Shown piece by piece: positions 24,878-33,620 of a DNA stretch of 46,454 nucleotides (position 1 is its first letter; each line of letters starts with the position of its first letter). A program made the translations under genes and the position numbers. Origin of the DNA: an uncultured Dialister sp. (lineage in GTDB: Bacteria > Bacillota > Negativicutes > Veillonellales > Dialisteraceae). The DNA lies in the NCBI GenBank assembly GCA_900759415.1, contig CAAEVC010000050.1:1-46454 (forward strand), read 5' to 3'. The notes beneath the pieces are model-generated. The model saw only the letters and a program-made list of their open reading frames with translations, did not search any database and had not been told where the DNA came from.

Positions 24878-25765
24878 TCACAGCCCCTTGGATTGGAGCT
24901 TTTTCACCAGACCTTTCATAGAGAAGAAATCTCCTGCCACCCATACACCGATTAGGATGAGGCAGGCGCCGGAGATGGCAGCGTATCCCATTTCCTCGCC
25001 AAGGAAGGCGATGGCGAAAAAAGCAGAGAAGACCGGTTCCAGAGAGAAGATGAATCCTGCTTCTTCCGGTGTCGTATATTCCTGGGCCATGGCCTGTACG
25101 GTGAACGCATAGGCAGAAGAGAAGATGGCAAGTCCAAGAATGGCGGTCCATTCCGGAAGGGTCTCGGGCAGCCTCGGCGTTTCATAGAGCATACTGATGA
25201 TACCTGCAAAAAGTCCTGCGAATCCCATCTGCCATATGCCGAGGAGAAGGCTGTCGATTTTTGATACGAAAGTATTTGTGAAAAGTATATCCAGCGCATA
25301 GAGAAGGGCGGCAAGGAGGGAGAAGACGAAGCCCCTGTTCACCTCCATGGTGGTGACGCCGTTCAAAAGGATGAGGCCGAGAGTGACCAGTACGCATCCT
25401 GCGATGATGGCGGCCGATGGCATCCTTCGTATCCAGAGGGCATGGAGAAGGGGCACCATGATGACAGAAGTGGAAATCAGGAATCCGGCGGCGGAAGCAG
25501 AGGTTCCGATGACGCCGTAAATGACACCGATGAAGACGCCGGCAATGAGAAATCCGGTGATGGCACTGTATTTTATGATTTCAAAAGTGGTCTTCTTCAT
25601 ACGGACAAAGAAGAGAGGGATGAGGATGAGGAAGGCAAAGAGACAGCGGAGCGACGCAATGCACACCGGCGGCAGGGTCTCGGCGCCGATTTTCATAAAT
25701 CCGTAGGAACTTCCCCACACAAAGGCAGCGGTAAATAAGAGGAAATCTGCTTTTTTCCGGCTCAT
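24878..25765 (-). CDS. EamA/DMT-superfamily transporter
   Basis: A 295-residue membrane protein with ten predicted helices arranged as two EamA repeats of five (about 8-145 and 150-285). The N-terminal FVWGSSYGFMKIG and the second-repeat SLEPVFSAFFAIAFLGEEMG are typical of drug/metabolite transporters, many of which export amino acids or metabolites; the substrate is unknown. Start ATG at 25765 with AAAGGA upstream. Single gene, divergent from the flavin-reductase-like gene with a 96-base gap that must hold both promoters. Confidence 0.9.
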   Translation of the reverse strand: MSRKKADFLLFTAAFVWGSSYGFMKIGAETLPPVCIASLRCLFAFLILIPLFFVRMKKTTFEIIKYSAITGFLIAGVFIGVIYGVIGTSASAAGFLISTSVIMVPLLHALWIRRMPSAAIIAGCVLVTLGLILLNGVTTMEVNRGFVFSLLAALLYALDILFTNTFVSKIDSLLLGIWQMGFAGLFAGIISMLYETPRLPETLPEWTAILGLAIFSSAYAFTVQAMAQEYTTPEEAGFIFSLEPVFSAFFAIAFLGEEMGYAAISGACLILIGVWVAGDFFSMKGLVKKLQSKGL

Positions 25766-25861
25766 GATAAATCCTTTCTAAAAAATATCTCATTGAAATC
25801 TCATAGAAGGCAATGTTATAATCCTCATAGAGATTATTGAATATGGTAAGGAGGAATACCT

Positions 25862-26377
25862 ATGTCTTTTAAAGAAATCCCGGTCGAAGAATGCGGACTG
25901 AATCCGTTCACCAGTTTGAGCAAATATTGCATTGTCACTGCAGGGAATAAAGAAAAATGCAATCCCATGCTGGTGACCTGGGGCGGCTTCGGTGTCATGT
26001 GGAGAAAGCCGGTTGCTTCGGTATACGTTCGTCAGAGCCGCTACACAAAAACCATTCTGGACAGCCAGGACTATTTCACCCTTTCCTTCCCGCCGGTGGA
26101 ATATAAACCGAAGGAATCCTATCTCGGTTCCCACTCTGGAAGAGACGGTGACAAATTTGAAGGAAGCGGGCTTCATCCCTACGATGTGGATGGTATCGCA
26201 GTAGGACTTGAAGAAGCAGATCTCATCCTGGTGTGCAAAAAGATTTATACAGCAGAGATGAAACCGGAATTCTATACCGATGGAGAAACCTATGAAAGAT
26301 GGAACTCCGGCCGGCAGGCAAATAATAATCACAGCATCTACATGGGTGAGATTGTAAAAGTGTTGAAGAAAGAATAA
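25862..26377 (+). CDS. Flavin reductase-like FMN-binding protein
   Basis: A 171-residue protein of the flavin-reductase-like split-barrel family. It shows the N-terminal NPFTSLSKYCIVTAG strand, NPMLVTWGGFGVMWRKP, where FMN binding residues lie, and the SVYVRQSRYTKTIL and YFTLSF segments. Members bind FMN and act as NAD(P)H:flavin reductases or related redox proteins; the physiological electron partner is unknown here. Start ATG with AAGGAGG. Single gene, closed by a strong hairpin directly after the stop. Confidence 0.85.
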   Translation: MSFKEIPVEECGLNPFTSLSKYCIVTAGNKEKCNPMLVTWGGFGVMWRKPVASVYVRQSRYTKTILDSQDYFTLSFPPVEYKPKESYLGSHSGRDGDKFEGSGLHPYDVDGIAVGLEEADLILVCKKIYTAEMKPEFYTDGETYERWNSGRQANNNHSIYMGEIVKVLKKE

Positions 26378-26404
26378 AAAAAAGGGGGGAGCCCCCTTTT
26401 TTTA
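26375..26404 (+). terminator. Terminator of the flavin reductase-like gene
   Basis: AAAAAAGGGGGG-AG-CCCCCTTTTTTT directly after the stop codon; short loop, strong stem and seven U residues. Confidence 0.85.
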
Positions 26405-26479
26405 GAGTCTCGATTTGAGTTACGAGAGTTGAGAGAAGGTTGTAAAGACTTTATATTTTGTAATTATAAAATCAATGCA

Positions 26480-26665
26480 GGTAACGGTGCGAGGCCATCA
26501 TTCTAACATAGTGCGGATTTCCTCACCACCTGAGGCATACTTTCCACTAACCTTTTGTACTCGAACGTGATTTATGGAGTCGTGTCACTGGATTCTCAGT
26601 CGCCATTGGCTCCCTGCGAATCCAGTTTCTTTGCCACCCCGGCCGAAAACGAGGCTTTCTGGGGA
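26480..26665 (+). repeat. Structured intergenic repeat, copy C
   Basis: Starts with GGTAACGGTGCGAGGCCATC (26480-26499), then TTCTAACATAGTG, hairpin CCTCA-CCACC-TGAGG (26521-26535), ATACTTTCCACTAACC, CTCGAACGTGATTTATGGAG, the long hairpin ACTGGATTC (26587-26595) / GAATCCAGT (26618-26626) with loop core GTCGCCATTGGCTCC, TTGCCACCCCG, and a closing hairpin CCCC (26637-26640) / GGGG (26661-26664). The remainder of the gap up to 26829 is A/T rich with no gene. Confidence 0.78.
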
Positions 26666-26829
26666 GCCCTGGTAAGTGTCAGCTCCGCTGAAATTACAAA
26701 ATTTAAAAATCATAATGATTTTTTCCACCTCTCAAATCTCAACTCTCTTATTTGTAAGGGGCGGCCTTCTTTCAAGGATTTGTGAGTTCATATGCGGTTA
26801 TCCTTACCACCTTCATTCATAGCTCGTCC

Positions 26830-28080
26830 TTATTTTTTCAGCACCATATCACTGGCTTTCAATGTGCCTTTCTTCCTTCTTTCTGCAAATTCAGCAGTAG
26901 CAGTGAAGAGTACGTCGCTGGAGCTGTTCAGTGCTGTTTCGCAGGAATCTTCCAGTACGGAAATGATGAATCCTACGCCTACCACCTGCATGGCGAGGTC
27001 ATTTCCAATGCCGAAGGAAGCACAGGCTACTGGAATGAGGAGGAGAGAACCGCCGGCCACTCCAGATGATCCGCAGGCACCGATGGTAGCCACAAGGGAG
27101 AGGAGAAAGGCGGTAGGAAGGTCTACAGAAATTCCCATGGTGTGAGCGGCGGCCAGCGAGAGGACAGAAATGGTGACCGATGCACCGGCTGTATTCACCG
27201 CAGCGCCCAAGGGAATGGAAATGGAGTACATGTCAGGATCAAGGCCCAGTCTTTTACAGAGGGAAAGATTCACCGGGATATTGGCGGCGCTGCTTCTGGT
27301 GAAGAATGCATAGACTCCGCTTTCCCTGATGGTGGTCATGACGAGAGGATAGGGATTCCTCCGGACATGGAGATACACAAGAAGGGGATTGATGACAAAG
27401 GCGACGGTGGCATATCCGCCAATCAGCACCGCCAGAAGATGGAGATAACCGAGGAGTGCAGAAATACCGTCACTTCCGACTGACCCGGCTACAAGACCCA
27501 TGATGCCAAGAGGGGCGAAACGGATGACCCAGGCGACCACTGTGGCAATGGCAAGGGATGCATCATTCAGAAGTTTCTTCATATCCTCTGATGCATTCCG
27601 GAGGGCAAGACCGAAGATGACCGCCCACACCAGGATACTGATGTAGTTGGCTGCAAGGATGGCATGAAGGGGATTGTCGATAGTATTCATGACCAGATTG
27701 AAAATGACCTCTCCGATACCGCTGGGAGCAGCAGTCACCGATTCACCGCCAGTCTGAAGGGAAAGGCTGGTAGGAAAGAGAAAGGAAAAGGATACTCCTA
27801 TGATAGACGCAAAGAATGTACTGGTCATGTAAAGGATGATGATAGGCTTCATGCTTCCGCCCTGAGCACTCCTTTTCTGTGAGATTGCATGGATGACCAG
27901 AAAGAAGACAAGCACCGGCGCTACGCTCTTCAGCGCTTTCACAAAGAGATCGCCGAAGATTTTCAGGAAAGGGACGGAAGAAGGCACGAAGGTAGCCATG
28001 AGGATACCGAAAATCAGTCCGAAGGCAATCTGATGGATCAGTTTGATTTTAGGAATGAGAGAAAGAAATTTAAAAACCAA
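26830..28080 (-). CDS. sstT: Sodium/serine-threonine symporter SstT
   Basis: A 416-residue symporter of the DAACS (glutamate transporter) family. Motifs include the N-terminal IALFG-like helix region HQIAFGLIFGILMA, the reentrant loop TRSSAANIPVNL (serine-rich hairpin), GAAVNTAGASVTI (the NMDGT-like helix) and GACGSSGVAGGSLLLI, all diagnostic of SstT. It imports serine and threonine with sodium. The start is TTG at 28080, five bases after AGGAGG; no ATG is near. The leader carries two competing hairpins that could control ribosome access. Single gene. Confidence 0.93.
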   Translation of the reverse strand: MVFKFLSLIPKIKLIHQIAFGLIFGILMATFVPSSVPFLKIFGDLFVKALKSVAPVLVFFLVIHAISQKRSAQGGSMKPIIILYMTSTFFASIIGVSFSFLFPTSLSLQTGGESVTAAPSGIGEVIFNLVMNTIDNPLHAILAANYISILVWAVIFGLALRNASEDMKKLLNDASLAIATVVAWVIRFAPLGIMGLVAGSVGSDGISALLGYLHLLAVLIGGYATVAFVINPLLVYLHVRRNPYPLVMTTIRESGVYAFFTRSSAANIPVNLSLCKRLGLDPDMYSISIPLGAAVNTAGASVTISVLSLAAAHTMGISVDLPTAFLLSLVATIGACGSSGVAGGSLLLIPVACASFGIGNDLAMQVVGVGFIISVLEDSCETALNSSSDVLFTATAEFAERRKKGTLKASDMVLKK

Positions 28081-28084
28081 AAGT

Positions 28085-28132
28085 ACCTCCTGTGGAGAAA
28101 TGGAGGTGAGCTCTTTACAGAGAATCTCACCT
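28085..28132 (-). promoter_or_regulatory. sstT leader with competing hairpins over the ribosome binding site
   Basis: On the minus strand, hairpin 1 pairs AGGTGAG (28126-28132) with CTCACCT (28104-28110) and CTCT with AGAG inside. Hairpin 2 would pair ACCTCC (28102-28107) with the ribosome binding site GGAGGT (28085-28090) across 11 bases. They share ACCT, so they exclude each other. A -10 box TATAAT at 28138-28143 puts the transcript start right at hairpin 1. Confidence 0.5.
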
Positions 28133-28137
28133 TACAG

Positions 28138-28143
28138 ATTATA
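28138..28143 (-). promoter_or_regulatory. -10 box of sstT
   Basis: TATAAT on the minus strand; no good -35 box is visible 17 bases upstream. The gap 28144-28347 between sstT and the autotransporter holds nothing else I can name. Confidence 0.5.
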
Positions 28144-28347
28144 TAGATTACAATATATTAACATGCTAAAGATTTCGAAATAAAATTATACACTTATGAA
28201 AAAAAGAACGCAAGAACATGGATTAGAATGGCGCCGCTGAGAGGAAATTCATGCAGCCAAGTCCTAAGGAACGCTATCTGTTCAAGTCTTTTTCTATATA
28301 GGGGTACCATGACTTCATCGATACATCGGAATATGTTAACATAAAGG

Positions 28348-28353
28348 TATAAT
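28348..28353 (+). promoter_or_regulatory. -10 box upstream of the autotransporter
   Basis: TATAAT, 80 bases before the ATG at 28433; the -35 region does not match consensus, so the promoter may need an activator or be weak. Confidence 0.4.
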
Positions 28354-28432
28354 AAAATCCTCTTTTAGAATAAAGGAGGGGCAAGTTCATAGGGGAAGTT
28401 TCCTGGTTGTGAAATCATAAAGGAGTCTGAAA

Positions 28433-30387
28433 ATGAAAAAGAGCAAGAAAATCATGGCCATTCTGGCAGCTGCTGCCATTTTATCCGGGGGGGTAGCCTC
28501 TTTCCCTGTACAGAAGTAAGAGCCGCAGTGGACACGATAAAGGTGTTACAGCAGGTATTGCAGGATGGTAATACCAATAAATTAAGTACGGAAGAAAAGG
28601 CATGGTATGATGGATTCTTTAGTGGGAAGACATTGACTGATACGGATAAAACATGGATAGATACCATGTCAAGTAAAATTAAAACTCAGGACAATTGGAT
28701 TGTTGCAGGAAACGGCAATATCCCCTATTATACCGGTGGTACGGAAATTGTGTACGGCAGTGGTAACTCTTATTATATACAAGGGGTTGCTTTGGGCCAT
28801 CAGAACCACAGCCTTGGTCAAAATTCTACTACTGTAGGACGAGGAAATGCTGTGTTTGGTATAGAAGGTGTGGCTATTGGCTATGATAGTATTGCCGGAC
28901 CATATGAAGCAGCTGGCGCACAGCGTATCTCTAGTGCGGTAGCCATAGGTGATAAAGCTTATGCAAGCGGATTAGGTCTTGCGTTTGGTAGCTATTCCGT
29001 AGCTATGGGAACCAGAGGGATTGCATTGGGATATGGTGCGGAGGCAGGAAAACCGGAAGTCGCTCATATGTGGGATGAAAATGCTTATGACAGTGATCCT
29101 ATCTATAAAGATTTAATAGAGAATAATCCCGATATATTTGGAAAGTATGAGGATCTGAAGGGAAAAGATAATATAGAAACAAATGCAAATGCGCGAGCAA
29201 AGGTAGAACCTATGGTATTTGACCATTACAAAGAATATTTTTCCAGCATCGGTATTAACAGTATGGAAGAGCTGAAGAAAAAATCGGATGGAGACCGTTT
29301 ATTGAAAATACTTGCGTACCAGATGGCCTATACCAAAGATAATGTGAATTTTCCTATAGCCATAGGGCCGGCTTCTGGCGCTTATGGTAATGGGACTCTT
29401 GCATTAGGACATGGGGCAAAGGTTTGGGGAGACTATGGCTTAGCTCTGGGAGAACAGGCACAGGTAGCTAAAGATGTAAATAATGGTGTAGCACTGGGCG
29501 CCTATTCTAAGGTGGATACAGCAGATTTTGCCAATGGAAAGAAAGCACCATTTAGCGAAATTACACTCAGCGGTAAAGGCACAAATGTGAATGGTATCAA
29601 TGAATATCTTCTGGGACCAGTTTCTATCGGTATGAAGGTGACAGGAAATACGACCTCTACCTATCTCCGCCAGTTAAAATATCTGGCTGATGGTACAGAC
29701 GACACAGATGCCGTTAATCTCAGGCAATTGAAAGAAGCCCTTAAAAATGGTGGAAATTCTGGTGGCGGTGATCATGGAGGAAGCGGAAATACAGGATCTT
29801 CCATCGTCTATGAAGCAGGAGACAATATCACCATCACTGATGGAAAGAATGATCATACGAAAGTGATCTCTGCCACCGGCATTACAGAAATGAAAGAGAA
29901 AGTGAATACCCTGAATGAACGGGTAGACGGCATGACAGGACGGATTTCCCGACTGGATGATCGGGTAGATAAAGTAGGAGCCGGTGCCGCAGCTCTTGCC
30001 GCTCTTCATCCTTTGGACTATGATCCTGATGACAAACTGGATGTGGCAGCCGGCTACGGTCACTACGCAGGAGCTTCTGCGGTGGCTCTCGGTGCCTACT
30101 ATCGTCCGAACGAAGATGTGATGTTCAGCATTGGCGGCTCGTTCGGAAACGGAGAAGAAATGATGAATGCAGGAGTGAGCGTGAAAGTAGGCTCCGGCAA
30201 GAGTGGTACTACCACTTCCAAAGCAGCGATGGCAAAGAGAATCGGAGAACTCCAGCAGGTCACCATCTCTCAGCAGGAACAGCTGAAAGAGCAGAAAGAT
30301 TACATGGCAAGACAGGATGAAAGGATGGCCCGTCAGGAAGAAGAAATCCAGAAATTAAAAGAAATTATAGGAAAGATGACTAAATAA
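28433..30387 (+). CDS. YadA-type trimeric autotransporter adhesin, phase-variable (frame broken at a poly-G tract)
   Basis: An ATG at 28433 behind AAAGGAG starts a signal peptide (MKKSKKIMAILAAAAILS), but the seven-G tract at 28487-28493 leads into a stop at 28517-28519. The passenger frame, open from before 28528 to 30387 (619 codons from 28528), is joined perfectly if the tract has eight (or five) G, giving a signal peptidase site VRA-A. The passenger has a left-handed head of YadA repeats (motifs such as AIGDKAYASGLGLAFGS and VALGAYS), a roughly 100-residue insertion (about 173-276 from 28528), a neck with DAVNLRQLKEAL, a glycine-rich link, a coiled-coil stalk, the YadA membrane anchor (about 490-560) and a coiled-coil tail of about 55 residues after it. 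It should form a surface adhesin when ON. The head is A/T-richer than the anchor, suggesting exchange. Confidence 0.88.
28487..28493 (+). repeat. Seven-G homopolymer in the autotransporter signal-peptide region
   Basis: Mononucleotide tract between codon 18 of the signal peptide and the passenger frame. As sequenced it gives a 28-residue truncated product; gain of one G or loss of two restores a full-length preprotein of about 651 residues. Confidence 0.9.
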
Positions 30388-30430
30388 AAAGCGATGAGTA
30401 AAGATTTCCGGCAAAGCCAAGGGATATAAA

Positions 30431-30467
30431 AGAAACAGCTTTGAACTAAAGTTCAGAGCTGTTTTTA
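30431..30467 (+). terminator. Terminator of the autotransporter gene
   Basis: AAACAGCTTTGAAC-TAAA-GTTCAGAGCTGTTTTT with one mismatch. The rest of the gap to 30730 has GCTCAT-like motifs (30481-30515) and a TATACT box near 30680 that may serve the next operon. Confidence 0.8.
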
Positions 30468-30730
30468 TCTCGGCGAAACTGATATCCATGCTCATGACTT
30501 TGAGTTCATCTCTCATAGTTGTCTTTTAATGATACCTCACATTAACTCTATCCACGCCCCGCGTATTATAAATTATTCAATCTCGCTGTTACCTTTGAAG
30601 TGAGGATTTCCAAATCATTAGCACCGATAGTGATATATAGTTATCGATAGAATTATATTTTTTTTCTTCTCGCCGTGGTATACTGATAACGCAAACAGTA
30701 TTTTATAATAGTTAAAATAAAGAGGTCATT

Positions 30731-31957
30731 ATGCATAACGAACAGAAAGTAACATCTCACATTTACTGGATTGGAGGAAATGATTTTATTACTCCTCGTT
30801 TTGAAAATTTCATTCCTCTCGCCAATGGGATTTCCTATAACAGCTATTTCATCGATGATGAAAAGACAGCAGTGGTAGATGCGGCAGATTCCATGATCCG
30901 GGATCTTTTTCTGGATAACGTGAAGCATCTGCTTAACGGAAGGGATCTGGACTATATCGTGGTCAATCATATGGAGCCGGATCACAGCGGCTCTCTATTT
31001 GCGCTGGCAGAAGCTTATCCGATGGCAAAGATCGTGGCTTCTCCTCAGGCACAGAAGATGATCGGCCATTATTTCCATGAAACATTCCCCAATGAATTCA
31101 TCGTTTCCAATGAAAAACTGGAAATTTCTCTTGGGACCCATCATCTGTCTTTCCGCATGGCTCCGATGGTTCACTGGCCTGAAGTGACTTTTACTTATGA
31201 ATCTACGGAAAAGGTGCTTTTCACAGCAGATGCTTTTGGTGCTTTTGGCGTGCTGAATGGATCCATCTTTGCGGATGATGTGGATTATAAGGAAGAATAT
31301 CTTGATGGCTGCCGCAAGTATTATGCAAATATCGTGTCCCGCTACGGTATGCAGGTCAATATGGCGCTCAGAAAAGTAGCACAGCTGGATGTGAAGTATA
31401 TCTGCTCCCTCCATGGTCCCGTATACCGCAGAAAAGAAGATATCGACATGATGATTTCTTACTATAAGAAATGGGCTTCATGGACTCCGGAAATGGAATC
31501 CGTGGCTATCTTCTTTGCTTCTGCTTATGGCAATACGACTATGGCAGCCCAGATTCTGGCAGGGAAACTGGCAGAAAGAGGCGTGAAGAATCTGAAGCTC
31601 GTAGATCTCTGCAGCCGTTCTTCTGTGACGGAAGCATTCCCGGAAGTGCTGAAGAGAAGCCATATGGTTCTGGCAGCAGTGACCATGAATATGGGACTGA
31701 ATCCTGTGATGAATGCATTCCTTGATCTCTGCCATGAAATGGATGTACAGAAGAGAACAGTGGCTATTGTAGGCAACAGCAGCTGGGCACCGAACGTAAG
31801 CAGTGGTATCATGCTGGAAAGAGTCAGCAAGTGGAAGGATACTACCGTCCTTGGTGAACCGGTCCATATCTTCTCCGCTCCTTCTGATGACGGCCGTCTT
31901 GATAAACTGGCAGATCTCATCGCAGAGTCTCTTCATTGCGCAAAGAAGGCAGAATAA
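30731..31957 (+). CDS. Flavodiiron protein (A-type flavoprotein, oxygen/NO reductase)
   Basis: A 408-residue protein with an N-terminal metallo-beta-lactamase-like di-iron domain and a C-terminal flavodoxin domain. All expected iron ligands are seen: His80, Glu82, Asp84, His85 (HMEPDH), His148, Asp167 and His228. The FMN domain starts near 257 with ASAYGNTT. The enzyme reduces O2 to water or NO to N2O in the cytoplasm with electrons from rubredoxin or similar carriers, a key defence in anaerobes. No rubredoxin domain is fused and none is adjacent. The stop overlaps the start of the adaptor gene by one base (TAATG), so they are coupled. Confidence 0.95.
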   Translation: MHNEQKVTSHIYWIGGNDFITPRFENFIPLANGISYNSYFIDDEKTAVVDAADSMIRDLFLDNVKHLLNGRDLDYIVVNHMEPDHSGSLFALAEAYPMAKIVASPQAQKMIGHYFHETFPNEFIVSNEKLEISLGTHHLSFRMAPMVHWPEVTFTYESTEKVLFTADAFGAFGVLNGSIFADDVDYKEEYLDGCRKYYANIVSRYGMQVNMALRKVAQLDVKYICSLHGPVYRRKEDIDMMISYYKKWASWTPEMESVAIFFASAYGNTTMAAQILAGKLAERGVKNLKLVDLCSRSSVTEAFPEVLKRSHMVLAAVTMNMGLNPVMNAFLDLCHEMDVQKRTVAIVGNSSWAPNVSSGIMLERVSKWKDTTVLGEPVHIFSAPSDDGRLDKLADLIAESLHCAKKAE

Positions 31958-33036
31958 TGAAAACATGGATGTCCTCTGCGGCAGCCCTTCTTCTGTCTGC
32001 TGTGGTACTCCTTTCAGGCTGCGGCAAGACCCCTTCTGTCCATGTGATGAAAGCAGAGGTCTCCAATGAACCTTTCACCTGGGAAACAAAGGCAAAGCCC
32101 GAGGCCCTTCATGTGGCACCGGTAGTCCCTCAGGTTTCAGGAAAGCTGATTTCCAATCCTCCCGATGTAGGGACGGTGGTCAATGCTGGAGATGTGCTCT
32201 TCACCATTGATTCATCTCCCTATGAATCCCAGGCATCTTCTCTCCGGAATCAGATCGCTCAGGTAGCATCAAGAGTGCAGCCTTCCTATTCCTACAGCGG
32301 AGGAACCGATGACAGCCTGGAAGCTTCCCTTCTGAAACAGGGAATCATCACAAGGGCGGAATATGAAAGGATCAAAGGGCGGAAAGGGGGAAGTGTGCCG
32401 GCACTTTCTTCCGGTACTGGAGAAGTACCGCCCCAGCTTGCCGCTTCTCTGGCTACCCTTGAGAAGACTATTGCTGAATGTACAGTGCGGGCTCCTATTT
32501 CCGGTGTGGTTTCCCAGATTTTCCTGGGAGATACCCATGTGGCTATGGCAGGGAAGCCGGCGCTGGTCATCCGGCAGGATTCACCGGTCATTTCTTCTAT
32601 TGAAATCCCTTCCCGGATGAATGATGTGCTGGAAAAGGCAAAGGATGAGAAGACCCTCACTGTCACCATGAGTGATGGAAGCAATGTGTGGTATGGGGAA
32701 CTGAAACCTCAGCCTGAAGAAGATGGTTCAAAATTGACGGATTATCAGGTGCAGGTGGATAATCCGGACGATGAAATCACCATCGGCAATGAATATGATA
32801 TCCGCATCGAAAGCGGGCAGACCGTATCAGGCTTCATGATTCCAAAATCAGCTGTTCTGGGAGAGAACCGGGTGGCTGTGGTGAATGATAATAATCTGGT
32901 AGATATCAAAACCGTTTCTGTGGCCAGTGAAACCGGCGGTTATATGCTGGTCATCGACGGCCTTTCGGAAGGAGATCGGGTGATTACGGATCCGCCGGAA
33001 GGCCTCGATATGGGCATGCAGGTCAATGTACGATGA
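31957..33036 (+). CDS. HlyD/RND-type periplasmic adaptor lipoprotein
   Basis: A 359-residue membrane fusion protein. The signal peptide ends in a lipobox LLSGC (Cys about 22). It has a split biotinyl-lipoyl domain (VSGKLISNPPDVGTVVNAGDVLF and the returning strand TVRAPISGVVSQIFLGD), a short helical hairpin in between, a beta-barrel and a membrane-proximal domain. Such adaptors link inner-membrane pumps to outer-membrane channels. The ATG at 31957 overlaps the flavodiiron stop; an upstream ATG at 31936 lies inside that gene. No pump gene is in its operon: the next gene is a DNA glycosylase, and the RND permease further on has its own adaptor. It might pair with that permease or with one elsewhere. 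Confidence 0.88.
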   Translation: MKTWMSSAAALLLSAVVLLSGCGKTPSVHVMKAEVSNEPFTWETKAKPEALHVAPVVPQVSGKLISNPPDVGTVVNAGDVLFTIDSSPYESQASSLRNQIAQVASRVQPSYSYSGGTDDSLEASLLKQGIITRAEYERIKGRKGGSVPALSSGTGEVPPQLAASLATLEKTIAECTVRAPISGVVSQIFLGDTHVAMAGKPALVIRQDSPVISSIEIPSRMNDVLEKAKDEKTLTVTMSDGSNVWYGELKPQPEEDGSKLTDYQVQVDNPDDEITIGNEYDIRIESGQTVSGFMIPKSAVLGENRVAVVNDNNLVDIKTVSVASETGGYMLVIDGLSEGDRVITDPPEGLDMGMQVNVR

Positions 33037-33620
33037 AATGGAAGAGAGAAGATTATCTCAAGAGCGGCGTTGAGACTGCAAAAGCTCTTATCGGCGCTGT
33101 TCTTGTCCATCAGTCGGAAGAAGGAATCACCGCTGGTCGGATTGTAGAATGTGAAGCTTACGGCGAACCTTATGAAGGTCATATAGATGACGGTGCCCAT
33201 GTGTCCAAAGGTATGACGCCTAGAACGAAAGTGATTTTTGGCGAGGGCGGCCATGTGTATGTCTACCTCATTTATGGCATGTACACCTGTCTCAATATTG
33301 TCTGTGGCCATGAAGGAGAACCATGCTCTGTCCTCATCCGTGCACTGGAACCGATAAAAGGACTGGACCTTATGAAAAAGAGAAGGAAAAAGGAGAAGGA
33401 AAAGCTCCTTGCTTCTGGTCCAGGCAGGCTGACTCAAGCTATGGGTATTGATAAAAGTTTCTACGGCATGGATCTTACGGGTGATACTCTTTATATAGTA
33501 AAAGATGATAAAAAATATCCTTTCGAAGTAACCAAGAGGATCAATATCTCTTATGCCATCTGGGGAAAAGATTTCCCTTACCGCTTTATTTTGAAGGGAA
33601 GTCCATACATTTCAAAATAG
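33033..33620 (+). CDS. 3-methyladenine DNA glycosylase (AAG/MPG family)
   Basis: A 195-residue monofunctional glycosylase of the alkyladenine DNA glycosylase type. It removes alkylated and deaminated purines such as 3-methyladenine and hypoxanthine. Family motifs: RIVECEAYGEP with the catalytic glutamate, HVSKGMTPRTKVIFGEGGHVYVYLIYGMY (split: TPRTKVIFGEGG and VYLIYGMYTCLNIV), and ASGPGRLTQAMGID. The ATG overlaps the adaptor stop by four bases (ATGA). It is the third gene of the flavodiiron unit, perhaps because NO and reactive species damage bases, though that is inference. Confidence 0.92.
   Translation: MKWKREDYLKSGVETAKALIGAVLVHQSEEGITAGRIVECEAYGEPYEGHIDDGAHVSKGMTPRTKVIFGEGGHVYVYLIYGMYTCLNIVCGHEGEPCSVLIRALEPIKGLDLMKKRRKKEKEKLLASGPGRLTQAMGIDKSFYGMDLTGDTLYIVKDDKKYPFEVTKRINISYAIWGKDFPYRFILKGSPYISK

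Noticed and set aside
24603..25151. Minus-strand frame covering the heptamer repeats
   Set aside because: It overlaps the DMT transporter gene in another frame, and its repetitive peptide is a by-product of the tandem repeat.
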